Origin: a virus | Length of the DNA stretch: 44,453 bases | Reading direction: 5' to 3' (one strand) | IMG/VR virus record: IMGVR_UViG_3300035698_002642 | Coordinates: 1-44,453 of that record | Shown here: one piece after another, positions 1 through 9,299 of the stretch | Position numbering within the stretch: the first letter of the stretch is position 1 | Layout of the letters: each line of letters begins with the position of its first letter | Notes under the pieces: generated by a model | The model's input: only the letters and a program-made list of their open reading frames with translations | What the model was told of the DNA's origin: nothing | Database searches by the model: none | Translations under genes and position numbers: made by a program

Positions 1-73
1 CGTAGCCAGTGCCGTCCATCGACTCTACAGCGTCTTGATCATTAGCTGTGAGTGCTATGTTCTGACTAGCCAT
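1..73 (-). CDS. Partial CDS at window edge, probable tail/baseplate-region protein
   Basis: Only the first 24 codons are in the window (MASQNIALTAND...); the gene continues past the left edge. The start is supported by a strong ribosome-binding site, GGAGGTGA, eight bases before the ATG. It overlaps the 3' end of the preceding gene by a few bases, as is typical of this operon. No function can be assigned from so short a fragment. It follows the tail-fibre genes in transcription order, so a structural or late role is likely. Confidence 0.7.
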   Translation of the reverse strand, partial: MASQNIALTANDQDAVESMDGTGY

Positions 74-566
74 GGACGATCACCTCCCATTGCCACTCGG
101 AATCCGGACCCTCCCTGAAGAATCTAAGTGACCACTCCACGTCATCGTATTGTTCGTAGTTGTTAGCCACAACGTCGAACGGTCCTTCCTGCTCCATGTG
201 AAGAGCGAAGAACTCGCGCACTACCCAACCAGGAACTCCGGTATCTATGTGGAAGTCCATACCTTCAGATTCAAAGTACTCAGCCCACTGATACATTCCG
301 GCAATCGCATCGTTGTGAATCGGTCCCCAATTTGTACGCAACTTGTATACATCTTTGAACAGTGATGCAGCGATGAAGCTATCACCTTCGTAACGCGCCA
401 TGATTGAGTACTTTGGATCACTGAGCCATGCCTGGAACGTGGATAGTCCTGGGAAGGGGGCATCAGCCGGTATCGAACATATCTTGGCCTCTTCCACGTA
501 GCCGTACGCCGCAGCTAGGTCGCTATACAGATCTTCAATGTTGTCGATTGTGAATGATCGTATCAT
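66..566 (-). CDS. Hypothetical protein, 166 aa
   Basis: Not recognised. It is acidic and aromatic-rich, with many Trp/Tyr/Phe in the C-terminal half, and has no signal peptide or membrane segment. The ATG follows AAGGAGAG at four bases. The start overlaps the stop of the upstream gene as ATGA, so the two are probably translationally coupled. It is the second-last gene in the tail-fibre end of the late operon. A cytoplasmic accessory or tail-fibre-assembly role is possible, but nothing in the sequence shows it. Confidence 0.75.
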   Translation of the reverse strand: MIRSFTIDNIEDLYSDLAAAYGYVEEAKICSIPADAPFPGLSTFQAWLSDPKYSIMARYEGDSFIAASLFKDVYKLRTNWGPIHNDAIAGMYQWAEYFESEGMDFHIDTGVPGWVVREFFALHMEQEGPFDVVANNYEQYDDVEWSLRFFREGPDSEWQWEVIVHG

Positions 567-1075
567 ACTACTCTCCTTGATCTTGGGAGGCGTAGTTCTC
601 GTTCCCTAACACGACTTCGCGCATTGAGATCGTCTTCAGTGTCGGTGACAACCATATTATGAAGTCTACCAGCAACCTGCTTCAACGCTCGGTGCTCTGG
701 GGAGTGCCTCTGTGGGATTGTCTGCTTGGGAGAACCGGTGAGGCCCTTTGCGTCCACTTGCTTTCCGTAACGGAGAATCATTCGGATGGCGCGATCTACA
801 AACTGCTCGACATGTTGGAAGTTGGAACGCTGTTCTCCTTGAACCCCGTTCGATACCCACTCACCATTGATGTTGTCAACAGTGGGAATCCACTCGCCGC
901 CTACCTTAACTCGACTAAACTCATCCCTAATCGTCTGCACACGCGGAATATCCACGCGCATGGCGTGGTCCGAGACGTGAAATGGTTCGCTAAAGGAATT
1001 GAGACGCCATTCAACCAACAGGAACAAATCTCCGTTGGGGAGTTCTCCAACTTCAGCAATTGTAGGGACAGCCAC
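563..1075 (-). CDS. Hypothetical protein, 170 aa, basic C-terminus
   Basis: Not recognised. Starts at GTG behind AAGGAGGGG. The N-terminal half looks globular (MAVPTIAEVGELPNG...), with beta-rich alternation. The last third is basic and ends in RERELRLPRSRRVV, which would suit nucleic-acid or acidic-surface contact. No membrane helix. It sits between a small tail protein (1094-1477) and a coupled hypothetical gene, in the fibre end of the tail operon. Confidence 0.75.
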   Translation of the reverse strand: MAVPTIAEVGELPNGDLFLLVEWRLNSFSEPFHVSDHAMRVDIPRVQTIRDEFSRVKVGGEWIPTVDNINGEWVSNGVQGEQRSNFQHVEQFVDRAIRMILRYGKQVDAKGLTGSPKQTIPQRHSPEHRALKQVAGRLHNMVVTDTEDDLNARSRVRERELRLPRSRRVV

Positions 1076-1093
1076 GGCCCCTCCTTAGGAGGG

Positions 1094-1477
1094 TTAGGCA
1101 GCTACAGCGAAGGAGATAGTGAGTCCACCGGACAGGATGGAGAACGAGTCACCGGCAGCCTCAACTTGGTTAGCCGTGAGCGTTCCGGAAGCACCAAACG
1201 TGCCAGCCGTGGAAGCGGTCCACATGGAGAAGTGAGAATACGTCTCCTGCGAGTCAACTTCGCCATCGGTCCAGTCGATATCACCGTTCGTTGCCTTAGA
1301 GCCTGCGGAAGCAGCAGCCCAAGCAGACGACGTGTCCTTGCGGGTAGCGTTACCAGCAATAGAAGTCGTACCGGCAGATCCAGGATCAGCAGTGTGTAGC
1401 TGGATCCACGGATAATCCGTAGCAGCGAAAGTGTCTAGAAGAGAGTTTGCCTCGGTGGCAGAGAGTCCTACAGCCAT
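1094..1477 (-). CDS. Small tail-fibre-region protein, 127 aa
   Basis: The ATG follows AAAGGA at six bases. The protein is small, Ala/Ser/Thr/Gly-rich and Lys-poor. The pattern LLDTF..TDYPWIQLHTADPG near the N-terminus followed by alternating beta segments resembles small phage minor-tail proteins commonly found beside tail fibres. The exact role is unknown; a short trimeric decoration or fibre adaptor is plausible. A recurrent AT-rich motif (ACTATACTAGAATG) lies about 45 bases upstream and may be a phage promoter. Confidence 0.7.
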   Translation of the reverse strand: MAVGLSATEANSLLDTFAATDYPWIQLHTADPGSAGTTSIAGNATRKDTSSAWAAASAGSKATNGDIDWTDGEVDSQETYSHFSMWTASTAGTFGASGTLTANQVEAAGDSFSILSGGLTISFAVAA

Positions 1478-1563
1478 GATATGTCCTTTGATCGTCCCAT
1501 GGGCGCATAGCCCTTGCGTCTACATTCTAGTATAGTCGCTAACGTTCCGGCGCTAGGCGCACG

Positions 1564-1916
1564 TTAGCGAGTGACTTCCTTGTCAAGGACAAACTTGCCC
1601 TCAAGAATCTTCAGAGCATCTCCCGTCGCTCCAACCTGTATGAATAGATCGTACACTCCAGAGCTGGACAAACTGGCTGTGTCAGCAGCACTAACAGATA
1701 GTTCAATCAATCTGAGCTTGGATCAATCGTGATTTCACCAGATGCAGTTGACCACTGCACAAACGTACTCAGTGCGCCGGAATAGTACCGCTTCACGCCC
1801 AGATGGGCTGAGAGACCCCACAAGCCTTGTATGCCACCGTTAGGCACCTTTATGGCCCACGAGACCTCTAAATCAGTGCCCTGCTTACAGGCGATGTCAT
1901 AGCGTCCAGCGAGCAC
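1564..1916 (-). pseudogene. Small beta-rich tail/baseplate protein interrupted by a -1 frame break
   Basis: The first frame starts at GTG 1916 (coupled to the upstream stop as TAATGTG) and stops at 1707 after ...SGEITIDPSSD. The frame one base back is open from the same spot to a stop at 1564 and reads ...LRLIELSVSAADTASL... then LEGKFVLDKEVTR. Together they make about 117 aa. The joined product has the layout of small Ig-like proteins encoded next to phage fibres: an N-terminal 'tDlevsw' segment, a central 'G.ItID' strand and a C-terminal 'LeG.F.l..eVTR'. The switch must fall inside about 15 nt near 1712-1726. No canonical slippery heptamer is visible, so a mutation or sequencing error is as likely as programmed frameshifting. 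Confidence 0.65.
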
Positions 1917-1917
1917 A

Positions 1918-3417
1918 TTACAATCCGGCCGCTAGGAGACGACTGTTCAAGTTCTGAAGCGCAGCAATTGCAGGAAGAATGGCCTCGGTCGGGTAGATCA
2001 CATGAACCCCACCCTCAAGCCGTTCGTCGTCATCGTTAAGCCCAGACATCCACTCTGGAGCATCCTGGGCGATAACGTTGCAAGACTGTCGCGAGCGACC
2101 ATCTAACCAGTCGTGATCTACTAGTTCCATGCCGAATACGTCTCCGGCGATAGCATCTACATCCGTGGGAGCAATGTTGTCCTTGAGCCTTCTGTCAGAA
2201 CCGAGAGTAGCGTAGGCGTCCTGAATTTCGAAACGGGTGTTACCCCCGTGGAACCTCCAGTAACTTCTCAGAGAAGCCAATCCGTTGTCATTCTCAATCT
2301 TACAGTTAACAAAGGTCTCGTAATCGGTTATAGCAGCTAAGGATCCGTTCATTCTTGCATACATATCAAGCCCGCCAGTACTCGAACCCTCAATCCAAGC
2401 AGCGCTAATGACAGCGTTAGGGACGTTCATGTTAGAAATGTTATCTGTGTAACGGTTACCAGCATTGATGTAAATTTCGTCCGCTAGCTCTGCTGTGCCC
2501 ACAGAGCCATTGATAATCTCATTGCTACCAACAGCGTTCGTTTGTATCTTTCCAGAAGAAACTGAATTGGACGCTAAGTGAACGTTATCAATGGACCCAT
2601 CAGCATAGTGCTCAGAGTTGATCTGATTATCACCAATGTGAGCATTCAGAATGGAACCGTTAGCGTAGTGTTCGGATCCGATAGCGTCGTCAGCGATGTG
2701 GGGGTTACCAATCGAGCCGTCTACGTAATGGTTCGACGTAACTCCATTACTGGCGATCTTGGTGGCATCGATGATGCCGTTCGCCAAGTGAACGCGATCA
2801 ATAGACAGATCCGTGTAATGCTCAGAGTTGATGGCATCGTTGGCAATCTTTGAACCATCAACCGCGTCGTTCGCAAGCTTACCGTTTGTAATAGCAAGAT
2901 CAGCCACGTTGGCAGTCTGAACGGCATCATTGCCAAGACCGGCAGATTCGATAGCGCCGGGAGCGAGCATGTCGGCGGTGATAGTGTCATCTGCAATCGA
3001 ATGCTTGTGATCCGCTCTCGAAAACGTTAATTCAGACCCGTTGGCCAAAGTACCATCGACCTCAATTGCGGAACCAAACGCCGGAAGACCGTGGGAGTGA
3101 TCGGAGCGGGAGAGCGTCGTGGCGGAGCCGTTATCGGCAGCGTCACCAACGGCCACTGTGACAGCGTTACCGAACTCGGTGAGGCTGATCCACGCCGATC
3201 CATCACAGTACGACAGTACGCCAGGGGTGGTATTAGTGTCTAGGAACAAGAAACCCTTGTACGCAGCGCTGGCCGCAGGGCGCGTTGCGTCCTGAAGATG
3301 ACCAACAACCAGCAACTCAATGTTCTGGTGACTCGTCTGAAGCTGTGAACGATTAAACGCATCACTGCCCAGCGGCCATAGTGTCAGACTTAATCTTGTA
3401 GATGAACCAACAGCCAT
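1918..3417 (-). CDS. Tail fibre/appendage protein with C-terminal S74 intramolecular chaperone
   Basis: 499 aa, ATG with GGAG five bases upstream. Residues 1-130 look like a fibre attachment region (ending near LPAFGSAIEVDGTL). Residues 130-330 are built of degenerate repeats of the type (I)NSEHYADGSI.N.HIA.N, a collagen-free beta-helical shaft signature. The C-terminus contains SDRRLKDNIAP, the conserved Ser and Lys region of endosialidase-type (peptidase S74) chaperones, followed by helical ALQNLNSRLLA. In that family the chaperone trimerises the fibre and then cleaves itself off before the Ser. Likely the receptor-binding fibre or its distal part. Confidence 0.85.
   Translation of the reverse strand: MAVGSSTRLSLTLWPLGSDAFNRSQLQTSHQNIELLVVGHLQDATRPAASAAYKGFLFLDTNTTPGVLSYCDGSAWISLTEFGNAVTVAVGDAADNGSATTLSRSDHSHGLPAFGSAIEVDGTLANGSELTFSRADHKHSIADDTITADMLAPGAIESAGLGNDAVQTANVADLAITNGKLANDAVDGSKIANDAINSEHYTDLSIDRVHLANGIIDATKIASNGVTSNHYVDGSIGNPHIADDAIGSEHYANGSILNAHIGDNQINSEHYADGSIDNVHLASNSVSSGKIQTNAVGSNEIINGSVGTAELADEIYINAGNRYTDNISNMNVPNAVISAAWIEGSSTGGLDMYARMNGSLAAITDYETFVNCKIENDNGLASLRSYWRFHGGNTRFEIQDAYATLGSDRRLKDNIAPTDVDAIAGDVFGMELVDHDWLDGRSRQSCNVIAQDAPEWMSGLNDDDERLEGGVHVIYPTEAILPAIAALQNLNSRLLAAGL
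2560..2860 (-). repeat. Degenerate ~60-bp internal repeats in the fibre shaft
   Basis: Four to five imperfect copies of a unit of roughly 60 bp encode SEHY..(G/L)SI...H(I/L)A segments. Copies are recognisable on the plus strand by tagtgctc(a/g)g and tgttcggatcc-type variants. The copies have diverged, so this is old expansion of a fibre shaft rather than a recent tandem array. Such repeats allow shaft length variation by recombination. Confidence 0.7.
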
Positions 3418-3451
3418 GTGAACTCCGTCCCTTACACGCTATAGCTCTAGT

Positions 3452-6400
3452 TTACACGATACCCATCTCGTCCGAGAGTGCGAGGCACTCTGCGTCCGAG
3501 AGATATCGATCGTATACGCCAAAGAAAGCGTAGGCTCCATCAAGATCATCGGACGCCGCCCCAAGTTTGATTTCGTTTGAATCCGCCAGCAACGGAACAC
3601 TCAAGGTTAATTCTGAAATCGCAGAACTTACTCCGTTCAGGTTTATAGAAAATCCGATAGCCGGGTCATGTCTAACAATGATAAGGTTCCACTTGCCTAT
3701 CCGATCACCAACACCCAGGAGAGCTAGCGCTGTATCGGTGTTAGTTCCATCAGTGCCTCCAGCAAGAAGAGCACCAAAGAAGTGATTCGCTGAGATGCCG
3801 TTACCTGCGGAATCCATATGATCAAACAAAAGAGGATTGCTGGAAGCCGCTGGGTTACGATAGACCATGGCGTAGCTGATTCTACTGTTGATCGATATGG
3901 GAGAGACATTGCGAATGACGATCTGACCGTCTTGAGAATGGACAAAATCCCTATCAACCAACTGGCTAGGGAGGTATTCATTCGACAAGTCCCACGAGCG
4001 ATCCAATTCCCAGGTTACAGGCCCAAGAGTAGCGCCATCTGCGCCAGAAACGACCAAAGCGGCCGTATCCAGATTGCCGTAATCGTCCACAAGCGTGTCA
4101 GGCAAAAACATAGCCTCATCATTGCTAGAGTCAAACACACCACTAGACGACAACACAACTTCAATTTGAGTTATGCAACGATCGCCATAGTCATCAGCAT
4201 CCCAAACAATGCCCGTTCCTCCCGATGCCACAACCGAAGTCACCGTCTCCGTAGTCACAGAGTCATCAGCCGTGTCAATGTAACTCATCTTCCAATCATA
4301 CGTAGCATTAGCCACCAGAGCCGTAAGAGTGTCACCAGCGTTATCAGGGTTACCCCCATCGAACTGATCAGGGGACTTACCGAAATAGAAGGAGTCGCCA
4401 TTACCAGACAGTAGCATGACATGGGCGTTAGCCGCATTGCCGCTCCCATTGTCATTGACAGTTATTGCTATGTTGTTTACCGAAGACTCGTTGAACGACG
4501 TATCGTAAGTTCCCCCCGGATCATCGTGGAAATTGATATCCAATTGAGCGCCCGTGTAGTCGTGACTACTGTCAGCGCCAGCCGCCCAACCTCCGTTCCC
4601 CATCGTGCCCGTGAACAGCATGAATCGGTGAACAATGCAGGCGGGAGACATCAGATAAGCGTTTGTTCCAGGGTCATCGTCTTCCAGAACCTTAACATAC
4701 GATGAGGCCCCAGTAGTGTTCATCGTGTCGTTAGCTGAAGTCAGCGCCAAATCTGTACCGATCTGATTATCAGCCCAGTCATCATACAAGTCTGTTTGGG
4801 CATAGAAACGGATAGCTTCGTCAGTCTTCTCGACGCGAATCCACACGATAGAGCTACCGGAGTTAGCAGCGAACTCGTACGAAGCAGAAGACGTTACCGT
4901 GTCCAGCGCCCCCACGCCGTCAAACACAAACTTCAACGTTTCCGTCTTAGTCAGATGTAGAGACCAGTTGTTGCCAGAAGCGATTATGCGAGCATCCGTT
5001 CCGGACTCATTACCAACACCCGCTCCTGAAGCGTCCGTGGGTACCACGATGTGAGAGAGTCCCACAATAATGTCAAAGTCGGCCACAGGGTCCAGCGCTG
5101 CATTCGTAGCGGTTTCTGCCGATACTCGATATCCGCTAAACAGCGCATATCCGTTAGCAAAGGGAGCCTCAGCTATAACACCGCCATACCCTCCGTCATC
5201 ATTGTTAGGAACAGCGATCAACATAGACGCTGCATCAGCTCCACCTTCATCGTTAGTAAACCCCTGTAATGGCCACTCAGCAGCGCCCCCATCAATACCG
5301 GCACCCCGCCGAAGGTTAGCGCTACCAAAGAAGCTGGACGACGCTGAATCAGCAACAGGAAGTAAGCTGCTGTTTACAACACTAGACACGCCAGCGGGTA
5401 ATCCTGAAATCAAGATGTTCTGAACTAGCGTACCGCCAGGATCAGGATCAACTGATTCGTCAATCTCCAACTCGACCAGCCACGGGCTATCACGGTGACG
5501 CTTACGCAAGTTTACATGCTCAGCGTCCGGATTAGCAACGTTGAGCAGAGTACGAACAAACGACTTAATCGTATCAGGGCGACCGGCGTGGATGCCGGAA
5601 AACCCTGTGCGGATCTGGTCGCGATAAGTTTGAATAGGATCCGTGAAGCCAACACCATATGCTTCCAGAGAGATCCAGTCCGTATCATTACCAGAACCTC
5701 CAGCAACGATGTCTTCCTCAAACTCAGTCCACGTGTCAATTCCTGCCGCTTCAAACGCCGACCACGGTGTGAAGTTAGAAGAACCAGTACTGAGGTTCAC
5801 GCCGACTAGCGCCGCTAGCCATGAAATGGCACCAGCAGCGATCGTGTCTGGATCGGTCAGCGCCGACTTCACTGCGACACCATCAATCGAGTCAGTTGCT
5901 CGCGTGTACGCAAACGAAGCCGCTAGGTCAGAAATGTCACCATGGCGTTGCGTGAGAGCCGCCGTGAAACGCTGAAGCGGGAGACTCATACTCTCCACCT
6001 CAGCATCATCCTGGCGCATGAATTCCGGTAAAATACCGTATGTCGTATCGGCATACCCTGAAACAAACGTGGACAGGTCAGTGACCGTCGGGTCGTAGAT
6101 GGCCCATCGATCAGTGGCATCTGTTCCGGAATCCAGGGCACTAGAAGAGCATTCCAGCAGCGCCTTACCGGTGATAGCTCCAACAGGGCAGGCATCAAAC
6201 GTGTATACCATGTACCACGACGATCCTGATACGGAAGTGTCGGCAGCGTTAGTGAGATCCGCTTCAGTGGTCGGGCCACTCACAGACGCCACCGGCACGC
6301 CGCCAACGCCGTACCAAAGAATAGACGTGACTATGAATCCATCGCGCAGCGCCGAATATAGTGAAGTAGAGGCATGAACGGCTAGACCGTACGTGTTGCC

Positions 6401-6622
6401 CGGTGTAGTGTCAAACTCTTCGGATAGTGCAGAAGTGACGCCCACCCCGTCCGACGAAATCACCATGATGTTACCGAGCACACCAGCGTTAGCACCGGCA
6501 AAGGATCTACTGTATGGTCCCCGCTCTAGCAGGCGCTTAGCCGTGCCGTTAGTCAGTGTCCATTCAGAAACTCCAGTGTCAAACGTGTTTGAGTTACCCT
6601 CTATTAAGTTAGCGAACGTCAT
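3452..6622 (-). CDS. Baseplate protein: P2 gpI-like domain fused to glycan-binding-like domains
   Basis: 1056 aa. Start ATG overlaps the stop of the baseplate J gene (TAATG). Residues ~1-190 are Thr/Ser/Gly-rich and beta-like (carbohydrate-module character). Residues ~195-430 match the layout of P2 gpI/PBSX XkdT-neighbour proteins: a helical LPLQRFTAAL segment, then QTYRDQIRTG and H.GRPDTIKSFVRTLL. The long remainder is beta-rich, and the last ~190 residues have concanavalin/LamG character (LLFDHMDSAGN..., FSINLNGVSS, AYAFFGVYDRYLSDAE). Gene order J - I - fibre matches P2-like baseplates, so this should link the wedge to the fibre. The C-terminal lectin-like part may contact the cell surface. 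Confidence 0.8.
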   Translation of the reverse strand: MTFANLIEGNSNTFDTGVSEWTLTNGTAKRLLERGPYSRSFAGANAGVLGNIMVISSDGVGVTSALSEEFDTTPGNTYGLAVHASTSLYSALRDGFIVTSILWYGVGGVPVASVSGPTTEADLTNAADTSVSGSSWYMVYTFDACPVGAITGKALLECSSSALDSGTDATDRWAIYDPTVTDLSTFVSGYADTTYGILPEFMRQDDAEVESMSLPLQRFTAALTQRHGDISDLAASFAYTRATDSIDGVAVKSALTDPDTIAAGAISWLAALVGVNLSTGSSNFTPWSAFEAAGIDTWTEFEEDIVAGGSGNDTDWISLEAYGVGFTDPIQTYRDQIRTGFSGIHAGRPDTIKSFVRTLLNVANPDAEHVNLRKRHRDSPWLVELEIDESVDPDPGGTLVQNILISGLPAGVSSVVNSSLLPVADSASSSFFGSANLRRGAGIDGGAAEWPLQGFTNDEGGADAASMLIAVPNNDDGGYGGVIAEAPFANGYALFSGYRVSAETATNAALDPVADFDIIVGLSHIVVPTDASGAGVGNESGTDARIIASGNNWSLHLTKTETLKFVFDGVGALDTVTSSASYEFAANSGSSIVWIRVEKTDEAIRFYAQTDLYDDWADNQIGTDLALTSANDTMNTTGASSYVKVLEDDDPGTNAYLMSPACIVHRFMLFTGTMGNGGWAAGADSSHDYTGAQLDINFHDDPGGTYDTSFNESSVNNIAITVNDNGSGNAANAHVMLLSGNGDSFYFGKSPDQFDGGNPDNAGDTLTALVANATYDWKMSYIDTADDSVTTETVTSVVASGGTGIVWDADDYGDRCITQIEVVLSSSGVFDSSNDEAMFLPDTLVDDYGNLDTAALVVSGADGATLGPVTWELDRSWDLSNEYLPSQLVDRDFVHSQDGQIVIRNVSPISINSRISYAMVYRNPAASSNPLLFDHMDSAGNGISANHFFGALLAGGTDGTNTDTALALLGVGDRIGKWNLIIVRHDPAIGFSINLNGVSSAISELTLSVPLLADSNEIKLGAASDDLDGAYAFFGVYDRYLSDAECLALSDEMGIV

Positions 6623-7833
6623 TAGGAAGCCGTTCCCGCCAAGACGTGAGTTCCGCCAACAACCAAAGTTCCAAGGTTATGAAGCTGAATGTCTCCCGAA
6701 TCTGTGAAGTTGCTCGTTCCAATTTCAGCAGCGGCATCCAAAGTGACAGTCTCCACGAAATCAACGCCCGCAACCCTATCAATGATAGAAATGATCTCGT
6801 TGACGCGAACAAACTGCTTAGTCCAATCCCACGTGTTAGGATCCAGGTAAGCATCTAGTGCCGCATCCACACTGGCAACGGTATCACTCACATCGTAACC
6901 CGACAACACATTGAAATCGGAAGTAACGTCCACAGAGACAAGCTCCGCCGACATCACATCAGCAATAAGCCCAGCAGGAGCGCGCTCCTCAATGGAGGCA
7001 TCGATTGAAGACATGGCCGAAGGGGCCACCGTTATGTCACTTGTGTCAGACTGCAAAGCATTCTGTCCTGCAACCGCCACAAGCACGTAGCCCAAATGCT
7101 CACCGTAGCCAGTAGATGTCGTATCGCGATCTCGGTATCGTCGCTTGTTGAACACAGCGCAACGATAAGCTGCGGCATAGTTAGCAAGAACGTACGCTTG
7201 GATCTGGGAAGCCGTAACAATGGCCGAAGAGTAAGACGCCAACAGGTTCGTAGCTCTTGTAAAGTAATCAGCATCCGTCTCTGCTACGGATCCTCCAGTG
7301 GGAGAGGACGAGAAGACCGACGTGGACACATACGGGATGTTCGCTAGCACTTGAAGCGCTGCCCCATTGGTAGCGATGTTGTATCCTGTTCCGATTTGCT
7401 GAGCCGTGACAGCCACGGTACCGGTTGTGGTACCATTAGCGACCACCAAGTCAGTATCCGTGTAGTAAACGTAAGCTATGCCACTTGCGGCAAAATAGGA
7501 CAGCGGAGTTTCAGCAGCCAGCGTGTAACCGACGTTATCAACCATAGTCACGAGTACGTTAGCTGTCGCCTTAGCTCCATCGCCTCGCGTGATAGCGAAT
7601 AGCTGCAACAGCACCTCAGCGGTGGCGTCAGGGATTCGATTGATATACGCTGCCAGATCTGCGGCAGACAAAGCAATTGCCTCAGCCAGAACTACCTCAA
7701 TGTTTCCAGCCTCAGGCTGCCACGAAGGCAATAGCCCGCGGGCCGTCGTAAGTATGTCGTTCAGGATAACGTTGGCGTCTGTGTCAAACAGCGTCAAATC
7801 AACGTAGCCAGAGAAATCAATTGAAGCAGCCAT
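6622..7833 (-). CDS. Baseplate J-like protein
   Basis: 403 aa, ATG with AAGGA upstream. The N-terminus (LTLFDTDANVILNDILTTARGLLPSW), the central NIATNGAALQVLANIPYV segment and the G.. ETDADYFTRA..L motif are characteristic of the baseplate J/gp47 family, whose members form the wedge ring of contractile tails. Length and order (gp25-like, J, I) agree with that family. It probably binds the gp25-like protein encoded just upstream. Confidence 0.9.
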   Translation of the reverse strand: MAASIDFSGYVDLTLFDTDANVILNDILTTARGLLPSWQPEAGNIEVVLAEAIALSAADLAAYINRIPDATAEVLLQLFAITRGDGAKATANVLVTMVDNVGYTLAAETPLSYFAASGIAYVYYTDTDLVVANGTTTGTVAVTAQQIGTGYNIATNGAALQVLANIPYVSTSVFSSSPTGGSVAETDADYFTRATNLLASYSSAIVTASQIQAYVLANYAAAYRCAVFNKRRYRDRDTTSTGYGEHLGYVLVAVAGQNALQSDTSDITVAPSAMSSIDASIEERAPAGLIADVMSAELVSVDVTSDFNVLSGYDVSDTVASVDAALDAYLDPNTWDWTKQFVRVNEIISIIDRVAGVDFVETVTLDAAAEIGTSNFTDSGDIQLHNLGTLVVGGTHVLAGTAS

Positions 7834-7845
7834 TTTTACGTGTCC

Positions 7846-8145
7846 TTACGTGAAAGAAACATTGATCTCGGACACGGCCCCACCTGTATCCACGATTTCG
7901 ATGTCTTTGAGAACGATACTAGTATCATAGAACGATTGAAACTTCTCGGCAAACGCTTCAGCATCAAAGTCATCAAAAGCGGGATCTTGGATGCCAAAAT
8001 CTGGCATAACAGAGCGCTCGTTCTTGCGCGTCCGCACAAACCCCATAATCTGGTGGCCCTTATAGAGGTCAGTGCCTTGCTCTACCTTGCCGAAAGAGCC
8101 ATCAGCAGAAGGAGCGAATGGGTAAGCTAAAACAAGTTGTGCCAT
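7846..8145 (-). CDS. gp25-like baseplate wedge protein
   Basis: 99 aa, ATG preceded by GGAG at five bases. Has the GPW/gp25 pattern: an N-terminal strand, G.F..VEQG.DLYKGHQIMGFVRTRKNERSVMPDFGI in the middle, and a C-terminal V.EINVSFT strand. In T4 and P2 this small protein connects the inner baseplate to the sheath and primes sheath contraction. The 85-base gap upstream contains GATAGACTAGAATACAG, similar to motifs before other late genes here. Confidence 0.9.
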   Translation of the reverse strand: MAQLVLAYPFAPSADGSFGKVEQGTDLYKGHQIMGFVRTRKNERSVMPDFGIQDPAFDDFDAEAFAEKFQSFYDTSIVLKDIEIVDTGGAVSEINVSFT

Positions 8146-8231
8146 GGTATCTCCGTCAATAACCGTCTACTCCCTGTATTCTAGTCTATCGTCCGAACTA
8201 AAGGCCAGAGACTCAGCACATGTGTATCCGA

Positions 8232-9293
8232 TCAACTTTTTTGAACTACCGTCATCCATCCCTGGAATACGCATGTGAACGCAGGCAGAAAATCTGATCC
8301 GTTCTGCAACTCAAGATCAACACCTGAGTCTTGATACACTTCAATCATCACATACAGTGGAGTATTAGTCTCTAACGTATCTCTACCGTATCCTGGCTGA
8401 AAATAATCATTAACGGTTTGAACCCCGCCAATGCCCGTATTACCGCTGATAACATTACCCCAAAACGCAGGGTAGAGAACATCGTTCGTGCCCGCTTCAG
8501 ACAGATCAACCCAATTAGTGAAACGAGAACACCTAACACCGTCAGCGTTACCAGTCCATCCTACAGTAGTTTCAGTGTTAGCAAGATACCAACGATTCCT
8601 CAAAGCAGTATTTATGTCATCCGGATCGACCAGCCACGGAGAAGCCTGACGAACGTTCCATCGCGTTCCTGCTGTCAGTGATATGTTGCCCAGCGAAACA
8701 CCCGTGATTTCATCATTGCCTCCAGCACCAGTACCGACAGAAGTTCCCGTGTACCTCACTACCTGACAAGTATCGTCTGTGGTGTCCTCAATTACCAGAT
8801 ACGCTTTTCTATCGTCCCGTAACGCAAGAGTAGCCAATCCGCCAGACTGCACCTCAATCGTATGCGAACCGCCGATCGTTAACGCTACAGCATTAGCCAC
8901 ATCTTCACTATTGACACCCTCAACAGGTCTCCCCACCGTCGTGTCTTCAAACTCGGTGAGATGAAGAGGAACCCACACCCCCGAAGGCACTACCTGCTCT
9001 CTAGTAACCCCACCCACAGTATTTCCTATCAGCCACTGAAACGGAGCACTGATGTTATCCGGAACGCATAACGGACGACCCGAATGACCCTCAATGAAGA
9101 AACACCACACCTCGTCACCCACCGAAGGAGTCGCTCCAGTGAACGATGCATTATCAATAGATGAATTAGGCAACAGCCTAGGCACGTGCACTGCCACTTT
9201 ACCATTATCAAGAATATCCGTTATGATCCCTCTATAAGGACCGACAGTCATGCGTTCGGTGGTTGAATACCCACCCGTTTCTAGATCTTCCAA
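8232..9293 (-). CDS. Baseplate spike/puncturing-type protein with N-terminal OB fold
   Basis: 353 aa if read from TTG 9293; the first ATG in frame is at 9251 and neither has a clear Shine-Dalgarno site, so the start is uncertain. Residues ~15-90 (YRGIITDILDNGKVAVHVP, VGDEVWCFFIEGHSGRPLCV) have the gp5/gpV OB-domain pattern that caps the tail tube. The rest is beta-rich with no lysozyme motif and no obvious HxH spike tip. Position between the hub (gpD-like) and gp25-like genes supports a central baseplate/spike role. Confidence 0.7.
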   Translation of the reverse strand: MEDLETGGYSTTERMTVGPYRGIITDILDNGKVAVHVPRLLPNSSIDNASFTGATPSVGDEVWCFFIEGHSGRPLCVPDNISAPFQWLIGNTVGGVTREQVVPSGVWVPLHLTEFEDTTVGRPVEGVNSEDVANAVALTIGGSHTIEVQSGGLATLALRDDRKAYLVIEDTTDDTCQVVRYTGTSVGTGAGGNDEITGVSLGNISLTAGTRWNVRQASPWLVDPDDINTALRNRWYLANTETTVGWTGNADGVRCSRFTNWVDLSEAGTNDVLYPAFWGNVISGNTGIGGVQTVNDYFQPGYGRDTLETNTPLYVMIEVYQDSGVDLELQNGSDFLPAFTCVFQGWMTVVQKS

Positions 9294-9299
9294 TAGCCA

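Noticed and set aside
8232-9293. Tail lysozyme domain in the spike-like protein
   Set aside because: No glycoside-hydrolase or peptidase catalytic motif is visible; only the OB-like N-terminus is supported.
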